Below are positions 1-8,666 of a stretch of DNA of 64,000 bases, piece after piece. Position numbers and translations under genes: made by a program. The stretch covers positions 1 to 64,000 of the forward strand of contig CAZOSP010000003.1 of NCBI GenBank assembly GCA_964582525.1, written 5' to 3'. This DNA comes from BB31 sp964582525. GTDB taxonomy: Bacteria; Pseudomonadota; Gammaproteobacteria; Beggiatoales; Beggiatoaceae. The notes below the pieces were generated by a model, which searched no databases, had not been told where the DNA came from, and saw only the letters and a list, made by a program, of their open reading frames with translations. How positions within the stretch are numbered: position 1 is the stretch's first letter; the number at the start of each line of letters is the position of its first letter.

Positions 1-54
1 TGTAATAGATTGTTTTCAAATATAATTTATTGCAACACAAATTCCTAGAGAGCC
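1..54. repeat. 54-bp exact repeat, copy 1
   Basis: These 54 bases recur without a mismatch at 62285-62338 in the same orientation. The sequence is AT-rich and has no evident reading frame. The match begins at the first base of the window, so the repeat may extend further left. It lies downstream of rmlA, as the other copy lies downstream of recQ. Confidence 0.9.
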
Positions 55-62
55 TTTACACT

Positions 63-99
63 TTGCCAGTTCCCAAGCACCGCTCGGGAACGAGGGCAA
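63..99. repeat. GTTCCC-type hairpin repeat
   Basis: The core at 69-91 pairs GTTCCCAAGC with GCTCGGGAAC around a 3-base loop with one mismatch, and the flanks TTGCC/GGGCAA extend the pairing. Related GGGAACGAG words occur inside tamB near 23975-24000, so this looks like a member of a dispersed family. Confidence 0.5.
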
Positions 100-193
100 G
101 TCATTGATTTTATTATGGGCAAAAAAAGTTTTTCGGCGTTACCTTAAGTTTTGCTATTTTTAGTCCTGATGAAGGGATGCGCTTTAGCACCCA

Positions 194-1072
194 TTAGCGA
201 ATATCTAAGGCTAAAATGCGCAGCAAATATTCACCATAACCACTTTTGCGCAACGGCTCTGCTAAGGCTTGTAGCTGCGATTCGTCAATGTATTTCATGC
301 GCCAAGCAATTTCTTCAGGGCAGGCGATTTTCAGTCCTTGACGTTTTTCGATAGTGGCAATATAAGCGGCGGCATCCAGTAAGGAATCATGTGTGCCGGT
401 ATCCAGCCACGCCATGCCGCGCCCCATGATTTCTACATTAAGTTGTTCCTGTTGCAAATAACGATTATTGACTTCGGTAATTTCTAACTCGCCGCGGGCT
501 GAGGGTTTGATCGATTTAGCAATATTGACTACTTGATTGTCATAAAAATATAAGCCCGTGACCGCGTATGAAGATTTAGGCTCGCTGGGTTTTTCTTCTA
601 AACTCAATACTTTACCTGAACCTTTCGCAAATTCCACGACACCATAACGCTCTGGATCGCTGACTTTATAAGCAAACACAGTCGCGCCTTGTTGCTGCTC
701 GGCACAGCGTAGTAATTGCTTATGAAAATCGTGTCCATAAAAAATATTGTCGCCTAAAATCAAGGCGCAATGATCATCAGCAATAAATGTTTCGCCGATA
801 ATGAAAGCTTGCGCGAGACCGTCGGGCGAGGGCTGTACCGCGTAGCTGATATGAATGCCCCATTGTTGACCGTCGCCGAGCAGTTGCTCAAAGCGCGGCG
901 TATCTTGCGGGGTGGAAATCAATAAAATATCGCGGATACCGGCTAACATCAGTGTCGTTAGCGGATAATAGACCATGGGTTTGTCGTAAATGGGTAATAA
1001 TTGTTTGGAAACTACCTGGGTTACAGGGTGCAAACGAGTGCCTGCTCCGCCTGCTAAAATAATGCCTTTCAT
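194..1072 (-). CDS. rmlA: Glucose-1-phosphate thymidylyltransferase
   Basis: RmlA joins dTTP and glucose-1-phosphate to give dTDP-glucose, the first step of dTDP-rhamnose synthesis for surface polysaccharides. The 292-residue protein opens with MKGIILAGGAGTRLHPVT, the nucleotide-binding signature of sugar nucleotidyltransferases, and has EKPSEPKSSYAVTGLYFYD near residue 160. The frame is open 21 codons further upstream, but that extension precedes the conserved start and is not expected in the family, so the ATG at 1072 is preferred. The length is normal. No rmlB, rmlC or rmlD is adjacent, so the gene is isolated here; glycosyltransferases lie 7 kb away. Identification is firm. Confidence 0.95.
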   Translation of the reverse strand: MKGIILAGGAGTRLHPVTQVVSKQLLPIYDKPMVYYPLTTLMLAGIRDILLISTPQDTPRFEQLLGDGQQWGIHISYAVQPSPDGLAQAFIIGETFIADDHCALILGDNIFYGHDFHKQLLRCAEQQQGATVFAYKVSDPERYGVVEFAKGSGKVLSLEEKPSEPKSSYAVTGLYFYDNQVVNIAKSIKPSARGELEITEVNNRYLQQEQLNVEIMGRGMAWLDTGTHDSLLDAAAYIATIEKRQGLKIACPEEIAWRMKYIDESQLQALAEPLRKSGYGEYLLRILALDIR

Positions 1073-1649
1073 TATTGTCTGCCTTGGTTGTTGGTGCTTA
1101 AGCGCGTGACGCAAAAAAGTTGAACAATCTGACATAAATCAACAATTTTTTCATCTATTTTTGGGCGCGACATGGGCGGAGGCTCATCGTGCAGTCGCTT
1201 CAAACTAACGTGAGTAAAATAACAAACCGTTCAAAAAACAACTGAAAGCTGTTTTTTTAAGCTGCAAAACACAAGGTATGCGGCTCCCTCGCCTGAAACT
1301 GCTCTCAGGGATATTGAGTCAGTGCTTGAATCCCAAGTATTTACACTGAATCAATACCTTCGCCAGTTTTTATTAGGCGCATTGCGGTAACTCATAAGTG
1401 CGCTCAGGGTCAGTGATTTGCTAGCATAATTGAAAATCAGTTTAGCATTTTGCTCAACGAATTTCAATTAATAATTGACTAATCAAATACTTAACGGAAT
1501 GGCAGTTTTTCGTGTTCCCGTTCTCTGCTGGATGGCGAAGGTATTGTTAAATTTGATAAAGCAAAAAATGCGGTTTCTGGTGGGTATGCGTATAATCCGT
1601 GTTACCCTTAAACTGTTCCCATCCTTATTGAAACAGAGAGACCCAACTC
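1073..1649. other. Intergenic region with split repeat copies
   Basis: This region separates divergent rmlA and the IPTL-CTERM gene and must hold promoters for both. It contains no convincing gene. Positions 1292-1343 and 1546-1600 resemble the two halves of a repeat also present at 33488-33593 and around 44.0-44.2 kb, here separated by about 200 bases. A weak hairpin followed by T residues lies near 1232-1258. Confidence 0.5.
1292..1600 (+). repeat. Degenerate, interrupted copy of a dispersed ~100-bp repeat
   Basis: The first half (1292-1343) begins CCTGAAACTGCTCTCAGGGA and continues with a CCCAAGTATTT word. The second half (1546-1600) carries TTTGATAAAGCAAAAAATG and TTTCTGG. Both halves line up in order with the contiguous copy at 33488-33593. 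The intervening 200 bases are not part of that copy. Confidence 0.5.
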
Positions 1650-3221
1650 ATGCGCTTACTCAATTTATCCTTAGTAATTCTGTTATCTTTTAGCCTTGTT
1701 CTGCCCAGTCTTGCGGTGCAGATTACCACGCCGCAAACCGCATCCCGCCTTGTGCAAGAATTGCTCAATGATTCTCAAGCTTGTACTACGGGCTCGATAT
1801 TTAGCAACTGCAGTTACACGGGTGCGGAAGAAGCTGCGGGTATTTTCAGCGATGGATTAGCCAGCGGTTTTGATATAGACAGCGGCATTATTCTCAGCAC
1901 CGGTAAAGTGGCTGATGCAACGGGTCCCAATTTTAGCGATGGCAAAACCACTGCCTTTAATCTGCCCGGCGATACTGACTTAAATACCCTGTCTGCCGCC
2001 GGCGAGAGCCGCGATGCGGCAGTGTTGGAATTTGACTTCCTTGCTCAAGGGCAAACCCTGAGCTTTCAATATATTTTCGCCTCTGAAGAATATAACGAGT
2101 TTACCCATTCAGATTTTCGTGATGTGTTTGGTTTTTTTCTTAATGACACAGCCGATCCAAATAATAAAAGCAATCTCACCCGCGTTTCTATTAACAGCAT
2201 TAATAAAAGCAGCAATGCGGCGCAATTTGTCAATAATGATTTCAAGGATTTCGATCAGGTTGCGCCGTTAGATACCGAATACGATGGCTTTACGCGCTTA
2301 ATAGAAGCCAGTGCCAGTCTGACACCGGGCAATACTTATCATTTCAAAATGGCGATTGCTGACGTGCGCGATGCGGGTTTTGACTCCGCTGTGCTGATTA
2401 AGGGCTTTTCTACCTTGCCGCCGAAATTACAAGTGACTGTAAACGCTGTAGAAACAGCCAACGGCGCGACACTTGATTTTGGCAGCACCGATGCCGGCAG
2501 AGCGATGCTTAAATATTTAACTTTTGGCAATATTCAAGCAAACTCAGCCGCTTTAAGTTTAAGCAATGTCAGCCTACCCACGGGTTTTAGCCTGTTAGAT
2601 GCGTTACCGCGTGAACTCGCCGCCGGCACAAGTGTTGAAGTGCGCTTGCGGTTGGATGCCATGGGCGCAGGTAGTTTTAACGGTCGCTTTTCTGTCACTA
2701 ATAATGATGCAGATAATAATCCGTTTATTCTCGCCCTCAGCGGACAGGTGCAAGAATTATTTGGGGCGGCGCGTTTTACCCATAACACCGCAGTCCTTGC
2801 CAACCAGCGCGGTGTCGTTGATTTCGGCACCATCACGCAAGGCGCGTCTAGCCTCGCCAGCATCACTTTGGAAAATATCGGCAATGCCGATCTGAATATT
2901 AATAGCAGTAGCCTCACCGGCGCGGGATTTACGCTACTCAATGCCCCCAGCGGCACTTTGCTTGTCAACGAGACGCGCACTTTTCAAATCCGTTTAGATG
3001 CCAACGCAGTGGGTCATTTTAGCGGACAATTTAGCCTCAACAGCGATGATCCCGGTAACAATCCTTATCGCTTTCGTGTCGTCGGTGCAGTGCAAGCGGC
3101 GCAAGTGGTTACGCCACCCGCCAGCGCAGAACCCATTCCCACCCTGTCCGAATGGGCGATGATCTTGTTGTCGCTGCTGTTATTCCTCATCGCGGCGCGG
3201 CATTTGCGTGCGCCGATTTAA
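1650..3221 (+). CDS. Secreted choice-of-anchor L protein with IPTL-CTERM sorting tail
   Basis: A 523-residue exported protein of unknown ligand. Residues 1-22 form a signal peptide. Residues about 25-255 match the choice-of-anchor L type, including the typical FASEEYNEF and DVFGFFLND segments. Two Ig-like modules of about 100 residues follow (starting LDFGSTDAGRA and VDFGTITQGAS), each ending near a DNNPF or PGNNPY turn, as in choice-of-anchor D/ASH repeats. The tail at residue 496 onward is IPTLSEWA, a hydrophobic helix and a short basic end: an IPTL-CTERM signal, a class processed by exosortase-type enzymes in known systems. No sortase gene is visible here. A GAGAG purine stretch precedes the ATG. 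It is probably a surface or matrix protein. Confidence 0.85.
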   Translation: MRLLNLSLVILLSFSLVLPSLAVQITTPQTASRLVQELLNDSQACTTGSIFSNCSYTGAEEAAGIFSDGLASGFDIDSGIILSTGKVADATGPNFSDGKTTAFNLPGDTDLNTLSAAGESRDAAVLEFDFLAQGQTLSFQYIFASEEYNEFTHSDFRDVFGFFLNDTADPNNKSNLTRVSINSINKSSNAAQFVNNDFKDFDQVAPLDTEYDGFTRLIEASASLTPGNTYHFKMAIADVRDAGFDSAVLIKGFSTLPPKLQVTVNAVETANGATLDFGSTDAGRAMLKYLTFGNIQANSAALSLSNVSLPTGFSLLDALPRELAAGTSVEVRLRLDAMGAGSFNGRFSVTNNDADNNPFILALSGQVQELFGAARFTHNTAVLANQRGVVDFGTITQGASSLASITLENIGNADLNINSSSLTGAGFTLLNAPSGTLLVNETRTFQIRLDANAVGHFSGQFSLNSDDPGNNPYRFRVVGAVQAAQVVTPPASAEPIPTLSEWAMILLSLLLFLIAARHLRAPI

Positions 3222-3239
3222 TCTCTGATGCGTTAATCC

Positions 3240-3287
3240 TTCTCAAGGTCCTACCGGTCGAGCTTTATAGGCTCGTTCCGTAGGTGT
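3240..3287. terminator. Hairpin between convergent genes
   Basis: CTACCGG..CGAGC and GGCTCG..CCGTAG form an imperfect stem between the ends of the IPTL-CTERM gene and the convergent gene at 3291. There is no T tract, so a terminator role is only suggested by position. Confidence 0.35.
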
Positions 3288-3290
3288 ACC

Positions 3291-4457
3291 TCAAGCCGCT
3301 GCCCAGTGCGGTGTAGCAATGCCTTCGCCCAAATCTGCTTCTACTAAACGGCGGCGCACCTGTAGCAAATGCGCCAACAAAGCGGGTTCAAATGTCTCAT
3401 ATTTTTGCGTATCGGGCAGCCGTTTAACCACCACACCGAGCAGCTCGGTAATCGCATTACCGATGGAATTTTGACTAATAGTTACTACCAACTTGCCCGC
3501 ATCATTGCGATAAATCAACTGCTTAAATGCCGGTTGCCAGCGGATGGCATTGGCGTACTTGGCATCTGCAATGCAGTGATCGCGGACTTTTTTCGCGGGC
3601 GCGAGAAAATCATTATTAAATAACAAGATTTGCTCAACTGCCTGAGGAAAATAGACGTCTTTCGGCATGGGCGCATTGCGGGTTGACACCTGACTAAAGA
3701 ACACGCGATAAAAATCAATAAAGCCCTTGAGAATTTCATCGTATTCGCGCCAAAAACGCACATCGTGCAGAGCTTCCCGCCCGCCCTGAATTTCCCAACA
3801 AGGCAGACCCTGCGGATAACCGGTCAGCTCAATGCGCGACTCGCTGCCGCTCATGGGTTTTAATATCTGTAAATCCAACGCCTTATCGAAAAATTCCCGA
3901 TAAACATCTCGCAGATAAGCTTGGAATAAGCTGTGCTGTCCGCCATCGGTTAAATTAGGGTTATTTTCATCTGCCGCATCTGCTGAACGCAGTGCGTCTT
4001 TTTTGAACACCATAAAATGATTATGCAGCATACGAATACTCGGTACGCCTGGCGAAGTCAGGGGCCAAGTCGCATCGAGACTTGCCTCGCCGGCTAAAAT
4101 CAGCGCATCGTCGGGATCAGGGTATTGGTCTAACATGTACTCAATAATCACCTGATTCATGCGATTCCAGACATGCTTAACCTGTTCCGGCACCTGGGTA
4201 CGGCGTACCGGTCGTCCCAAAGGATTTAAGATGGTCTTGGAGGTATTATAAATAATTGAGGTATCAAACTCGCTGCTATGTCCCAACGCTTTGCGGTATA
4301 GCAACAAATTTTCAGGGTTTATCAACAAGCCATTATTATTGATTAAATCGTTAAGATTTTCTGTGCTGTTGAAAAATTCATTAGGCTTCATGCCTTCCGG
4401 CACATCCAGCGGAATAGGGCGAAACGGGGTAACGATTTCGCGTGGACAAGATTGCAT
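3291..4457 (-). CDS. Uncharacterised 388-residue protein
   Basis: I do not recognise this family. The protein lacks a signal peptide and membrane segments, so it should be cytoplasmic. Notable stretches are LHNHFMVF near residue 145, which has an HxHF-like histidine pair, ELTGYPQGLPCWE near residue 210 and a glutamine/asparagine-rich ITQNSIGNAITELLG-like helix near residue 340. The composition and codon use match neighbouring chromosomal genes, and the frame is intact with normal ends, so it is a real gene. It is convergent with the IPTL-CTERM gene and follows argB on the same strand after about 190 bases, without clear operon linkage. Confidence 0.75.
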   Translation of the reverse strand: MQSCPREIVTPFRPIPLDVPEGMKPNEFFNSTENLNDLINNNGLLINPENLLLYRKALGHSSEFDTSIIYNTSKTILNPLGRPVRRTQVPEQVKHVWNRMNQVIIEYMLDQYPDPDDALILAGEASLDATWPLTSPGVPSIRMLHNHFMVFKKDALRSADAADENNPNLTDGGQHSLFQAYLRDVYREFFDKALDLQILKPMSGSESRIELTGYPQGLPCWEIQGGREALHDVRFWREYDEILKGFIDFYRVFFSQVSTRNAPMPKDVYFPQAVEQILLFNNDFLAPAKKVRDHCIADAKYANAIRWQPAFKQLIYRNDAGKLVVTISQNSIGNAITELLGVVVKRLPDTQKYETFEPALLAHLLQVRRRLVEADLGEGIATPHWAAA

Positions 4458-4650
4458 ATACAGTTCTCCATGATTGAGGTAGGCAGGTGTATTACAGGCG
4501 TATTAGCTGCGCTCGCTGGAAACCGTTCTCAAAATTAACGCAAACGGCGCGAAGGACGCAAACCTGAAACACTGATAAAAGGCTCGCGCCCATCAATAGG
4601 TCATGCTTTTTTCTCTAGCTCCAGACAGCACTGAATAGGACTGGCAGCGC
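4458..4650. other. Intergenic spacer with GCAAACGGCGCGAAGG word
   Basis: The spacer between argB and the uncharacterised gene contains AACGCAAACGGCGCGAAGGA near 4537-4556. A close relative occurs at 29470-29505. No gene is seen; the promoter of the downstream gene may lie here. Confidence 0.35.
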
Positions 4651-5547
4651 TTAACGGCGTTTAATCAACGTTCCCACGCCGACATCGGTAAATATCTCTA
4701 ACAACACTGCATGAGCGACGCGCCCGTCAATAATGTGTGCGGCGTTGACACCGGATTGCACCGCATCTAAAGCGCACTGAATTTTTGGCAACATGCCGCC
4801 GTAAATCGTACCATCAGCAATCAAATTGCTGACTGCTTCGGCATCCAAACCCGTCATTACATTGCCGGACTTGTCCAAGAGACCAGCGGCATTGGTCAAC
4901 AACATGAGTTTTTCCGCTTGCAACACCTGCGCGACCTTGCCCGCGACTAAATCGGCGTTGATGTTATAAGACAAGCCATCTTCGCATACGCCAATCGGCG
5001 CAATAACCGGAATAAAATCGCCATGCACTAGATGATCAATCACGCTGGTGTCGATACTTTCCACTTCGCCAACATGACCAATATCAATAATTTCAGGCTC
5101 TTGCAATGCTTGATTGGTGCGCGTAAAAAGCAATTTGCGAGCGCGAATGGTGTCGCCATCTTTACCCGTCAAACCGACGGCGCGTCCGCCTTGGCTATTC
5201 AACAAGTTGACAATTTCCTTGTTGACCAAACCGCCCAGCACCATTTCAACCACGTCCATAGTGTCGCTATCGGTGACACGCATTCCTTGAAAAAATTCAC
5301 TTTCCTTGCCCAAGCGTTTGAGCAAGTGACCAATTTGCGGACCGCCGCCATGTACCACGACGGGATTAATGCCGACTAATTTCATCAGCACAACATCACG
5401 CGCAAAACTCTTTTTTAGCGCGTCGTCAACCATGGCGTTACCGCCGTATTTGATGACAATCGTTTTACCCGTGAATTTACGAATATAAGGCAGTGCCTCC
5501 GCTAACACTTTTGCGGTGTTCATTGCCGCTTCTATAGACAAACTCAT
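4651..5547 (-). CDS. argB: Acetylglutamate kinase
   Basis: ArgB phosphorylates N-acetyl-L-glutamate with ATP, the second step of arginine synthesis, in the cytoplasm. The amino acid kinase fold is shown by VIKYGGNAM near residue 35, VVHGGGPQIG near residue 65 and NINADLVAGKVA near residue 195, followed by LLTNAAGLLD. Length (about 298 residues) is normal. The start is not certain: three in-frame ATG codons lie close together at 5556, 5547 and 5523; the middle one (MSLSIEAAMNT) is chosen because it gives the usual N-terminal helix length. No other arg genes are adjacent. Confidence 0.95.
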   Translation of the reverse strand: MSLSIEAAMNTAKVLAEALPYIRKFTGKTIVIKYGGNAMVDDALKKSFARDVVLMKLVGINPVVVHGGGPQIGHLLKRLGKESEFFQGMRVTDSDTMDVVEMVLGGLVNKEIVNLLNSQGGRAVGLTGKDGDTIRARKLLFTRTNQALQEPEIIDIGHVGEVESIDTSVIDHLVHGDFIPVIAPIGVCEDGLSYNINADLVAGKVAQVLQAEKLMLLTNAAGLLDKSGNVMTGLDAEAVSNLIADGTIYGGMLPKIQCALDAVQSGVNAAHIIDGRVAHAVLLEIFTDVGVGTLIKRR

Positions 5548-5700
5548 GGATTTCACCTAATTCCGTGCAAAGCGGCGAATTATAGCACTCCATTCTAGTT
5601 TGTGGTAAGTGCTATCAAGTCTTCAGAGGGGATACTTATATGCTCATATAGGTTTTGCAAGCCTAGAGGGTTTACGTCCGCCTACTTTCGGGCATTATTT

Positions 5701-8010
5701 TTAGATGGGGCTGTTGACGAAGGAGGCGACATCGGCGGGCAGGGTGATGGTGAAGGTACTGCCTCTGCCTAATTCACTGTCAACCGCAATATCGCCGCCC
5801 ATGATTTGACAGAATTGCTTGGTAAGCGCGAGACCTACGCCGCTGCCGCCAAATACGCCGCCGGAAGGCGCGGCTTCGTCCATGCGCGTGAAGGCTTGGA
5901 AGAGTTTGCCCATTTGTTCGGCACTGAGACCGATGCCTTCGTCGCTGACTTTGAAAATCACCCAGTCTATGCCATCGCGGGTTTCACGGGTGGCAAATAG
6001 GATTATGACGCTTTGTTTAGAGAATTTGCTGGCATTGCTCAGCAGGTTTAATAAATTCTGCCGTACTTTGGTGACATCTGCGTTCATGGTGCCGAGCGCA
6101 CCTTGCAATTCCAACTTGAGAATATTTTCTTGTTTTTCTACCAGCGGTTGCACGGTATTCGCCACATCTTGCAGCATCGGCGTAATGTCAAAGTTCTCTA
6201 GGTAAAGGTCCATTTGGCTGGATTCGATTTTGGATAAATCAAACAAGTTGTTAATTAAATCGAGCAGATGATAACTGGCACCGTGAATTTTTTGTAAATC
6301 GGGAATGAAATCAAAATGCCCCAAGTCTTCTGCGTCTTCTTGTAAGATTTCTGTGTAACCAATAATGGCATTCATCGGCGTGCGTAATTCGTGGCTCATA
6401 TTGGCTAAAAATTGTGCTTTTGCTTGTCCGGCATGATGGGCTTCCAGGCGCGCTTGCTGGGCTTCGTGCTGGCTTTTTTGCGCATTGCTTTTGAATTTCT
6501 GCGCTTGCAGCTTGATTTGTTGTAACTGCGCTTTGGCTTTACGTGCAAAGATTTTATATTTACCGTTTTCTTGCTCTGCGTGAGTAAGCAAGCGGGTTTG
6601 TTCTGCCAGCGACCGCGCTAAACCGGTTTGACGCTCCTCGCATTCGCTGAGATGTTGTTGGTGCTGTTGTACGTCTTCTATGCAGCTTTGTAATTGATGG
6701 ATTTGGATGTTTAAGACGTGCAGCAGTTGTCTATTCAGGGCTTGTAATTCTCGCGCCCCATGACCGGGGACTGCCAAAACGTCTGGCAATTGTACTTTGG
6801 GATTGGTGGTTAGAGTGTGCAAAGCCTGTTGTACGCGGCGTAGCGGGCGAGCAAAGTGCGAGAATAATAGCATCAGCGTAACAATGATTAACACCAGCAG
6901 CCCGCTTCCCAACAGCCAAACGGGGGTTTTGCTTGGAGTCACTTGCAATTCATCTATCGCTTGATACGCCACTAAAGTCCACGGCAGGGATTCTAGCGGT
7001 CGGCTGTAAAGGAGGTAATCACGACCGTCCGCTCCGGTCATACGCACTGCGTCTCGCGCTTCTACGAGGATATTTTTCCATGCTTCAGCTTGGCTTGTGT
7101 TGCCACGATAAAGGTTGTAGCTGAGGCGATCATGGGCTTCAAGCAGATGCGTCGCGCCGTATTCGCGGTCTTTATTTGCGCCGCTACGACTGAGTTGTAA
7201 ACCTTCTGAATAATCAGCCAACAGCAAGCCACCAGACGCGCCAAAGCTTTGTTGTTCAATTTGTTCAAAAAAACTGTCCGTTAAAATATCTACACCTACC
7301 ATACCTTGAAATTGATTCTTATCATAAATGCCTTGCGTGATGCTGAAGACTCTAGCTTGGGTATAGTTTTTATCAAAATAGACCGGCGTAATATGAGTAT
7401 TTGGGCTACTTTTATTGATGTGATACCAATTTTCTCGCTCATTTTTTAAGTAATGCGCATCGTTCCAGGTTTTGAGGCGCATTGAATCAGGCGTGTTATA
7501 ATTTTCTGTATCGCGCCGCCGCTGGTTCTTAAAAACTACGGCTAACATGGCGTTTTCATTAAAATATTTTTCTGCGGTTTGGCGTTCAAAAGCAAAATAA
7601 TGGCTAAACTGATGTGCATACAGACTTAAATTGCGCGCCATTAATTTTTTTACATAAGCGATGTCGGCTTGCTCAACGGGTTGTTTTGCACTGAACAAAG
7701 TCACGTATTCACGCAGTAATTGCACTGAATGACGCGCTTGCTGAATTTGCTGATTGAGCTGCAAGACTTGGCTGTCTGCACGATGTAACAAGGCTTGTTG
7801 GGCTAATTGTGACTGCTGCTGCCGCGCATCTTCTGCCACAGCGTGTAATAACAGAGCGGTCCCTAACAATAGTAATAGCAGCGCAGCAAATAATAATGGG
7901 AAAGTGACCAGACTTTGCAGTCGCTGCAAACCCAAAGCACGCCCTAGACATTGCCACAGGTTCGCCCACGACTGCCAAAAGTGTTGCCATAAGGAATGTT
8001 GAGCGGACAT
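5701..8010 (-). CDS. Membrane sensor histidine kinase with periplasmic Cache-like domain
   Basis: A 769-residue inner-membrane sensor. A hydrophobic helix near residues 35-58 and another near 365-388 enclose about 300 periplasmic residues whose motifs (FQGMVGVDILTD, LLYSRPLESLPWTLVAYQ) resemble dCache domains. A long glutamine-rich coiled coil covers about 440-530. HisKA follows with the phospho-acceptor in MSHELRTPMNAIIGYTEIL near residue 540. The HATPase domain has N-box NLLNLLSNASKFS, G1 VSDEGIGL and G2 GGSGVGLALTKQ. There is no receiver domain and no response regulator gene beside it, so its partner is elsewhere. It is transcribed alone. Confidence 0.9.
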   Translation of the reverse strand: MSAQHSLWQHFWQSWANLWQCLGRALGLQRLQSLVTFPLLFAALLLLLLGTALLLHAVAEDARQQQSQLAQQALLHRADSQVLQLNQQIQQARHSVQLLREYVTLFSAKQPVEQADIAYVKKLMARNLSLYAHQFSHYFAFERQTAEKYFNENAMLAVVFKNQRRRDTENYNTPDSMRLKTWNDAHYLKNERENWYHINKSSPNTHITPVYFDKNYTQARVFSITQGIYDKNQFQGMVGVDILTDSFFEQIEQQSFGASGGLLLADYSEGLQLSRSGANKDREYGATHLLEAHDRLSYNLYRGNTSQAEAWKNILVEARDAVRMTGADGRDYLLYSRPLESLPWTLVAYQAIDELQVTPSKTPVWLLGSGLLVLIIVTLMLLFSHFARPLRRVQQALHTLTTNPKVQLPDVLAVPGHGARELQALNRQLLHVLNIQIHQLQSCIEDVQQHQQHLSECEERQTGLARSLAEQTRLLTHAEQENGKYKIFARKAKAQLQQIKLQAQKFKSNAQKSQHEAQQARLEAHHAGQAKAQFLANMSHELRTPMNAIIGYTEILQEDAEDLGHFDFIPDLQKIHGASYHLLDLINNLFDLSKIESSQMDLYLENFDITPMLQDVANTVQPLVEKQENILKLELQGALGTMNADVTKVRQNLLNLLSNASKFSKQSVIILFATRETRDGIDWVIFKVSDEGIGLSAEQMGKLFQAFTRMDEAAPSGGVFGGSGVGLALTKQFCQIMGGDIAVDSELGRGSTFTITLPADVASFVNSPI

Positions 8011-8666
8011 CAGTTATCTCCACCGTTTATCGATAAAAGCCCCGCATCAATAAAGTGATGTTGAGGAAAGTTGAGCATATTTTGGGGTTCATGGCACATC
8101 ATTAGCGTTTTCCAACAAATTATCATCGAGTGTTTGAGCAGGTTTTTTATGTGATTTCTACGGCTCATCGTGTGAGTCCAGCGGGGTCTTGCAAAGCCAC
8201 ATTAGGGGTTAGAAACGCGGCGTTACCACTGAGGACAGTCGCATGGATTATGCCAAACACTTAAGCTGCGCGGCGGCAGTGATTTGGCATTGACACTCAA
8301 GCCACACAAGCGACTTGACTGCAAATTGGGCGGCAGGCATTTTATACTGTGGATAATGTCAATATAATGGTTTTTTATTCATTGACAGTGATTCAGGCGA
8401 CACGCTTGGTGCTTTTACTGCAAAATATCGCTTGAGGCGTAACGCACCCGTGTCAAGCAATGGCGGTTTGTGCGGCTGTCAGTCTGTTTTGGCAGCGGCG
8501 AATCAGCCAGTCCGTCTAAGCGCAGTGATGCAAAATCAAGCTGTTGCAAAGCCTGTTGAAGTTTTAACATCATGTACAAGGTAAATGCAACAGTTTCGCC
8601 TACAGCTTGCTATAAAGGCTAGAGTGCCTGAATGCTTATTGTCGAATTTTACAGGAGGTTTTGTTT
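8011..8666. other. Long intergenic region without recognisable gene
   Basis: About 650 bases between the divergent kinase and glycosyltransferase genes. I see no credible reading frame, tRNA or repeat here. The AT-rich section around 8340-8385, with TATACTG and TATAATGG words, may hold a promoter for the downstream genes. The strong ribosome binding site AGGAGG at 8653-8658 belongs to the gene at 8667. Confidence 0.4.

Noticed and set aside
151..354. Plus-strand 67-residue frame over the rmlA end
   Set aside because: Antisense to conserved rmlA coding sequence; a shadow frame.
1475..1693. Plus-strand 72-residue frame before the IPTL-CTERM gene
   Set aside because: It overlaps the real gene start and half of a repeat copy, with no protein-like composition.
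5701..8010. Hybrid kinase with receiver domain
   Set aside because: The protein ends right after the HATPase domain; no receiver motif follows.
8011..8666. Possible hidden gene or RNA in the long spacer
   Set aside because: No codon-like pattern, tRNA fold or terminator was convincing on either strand.
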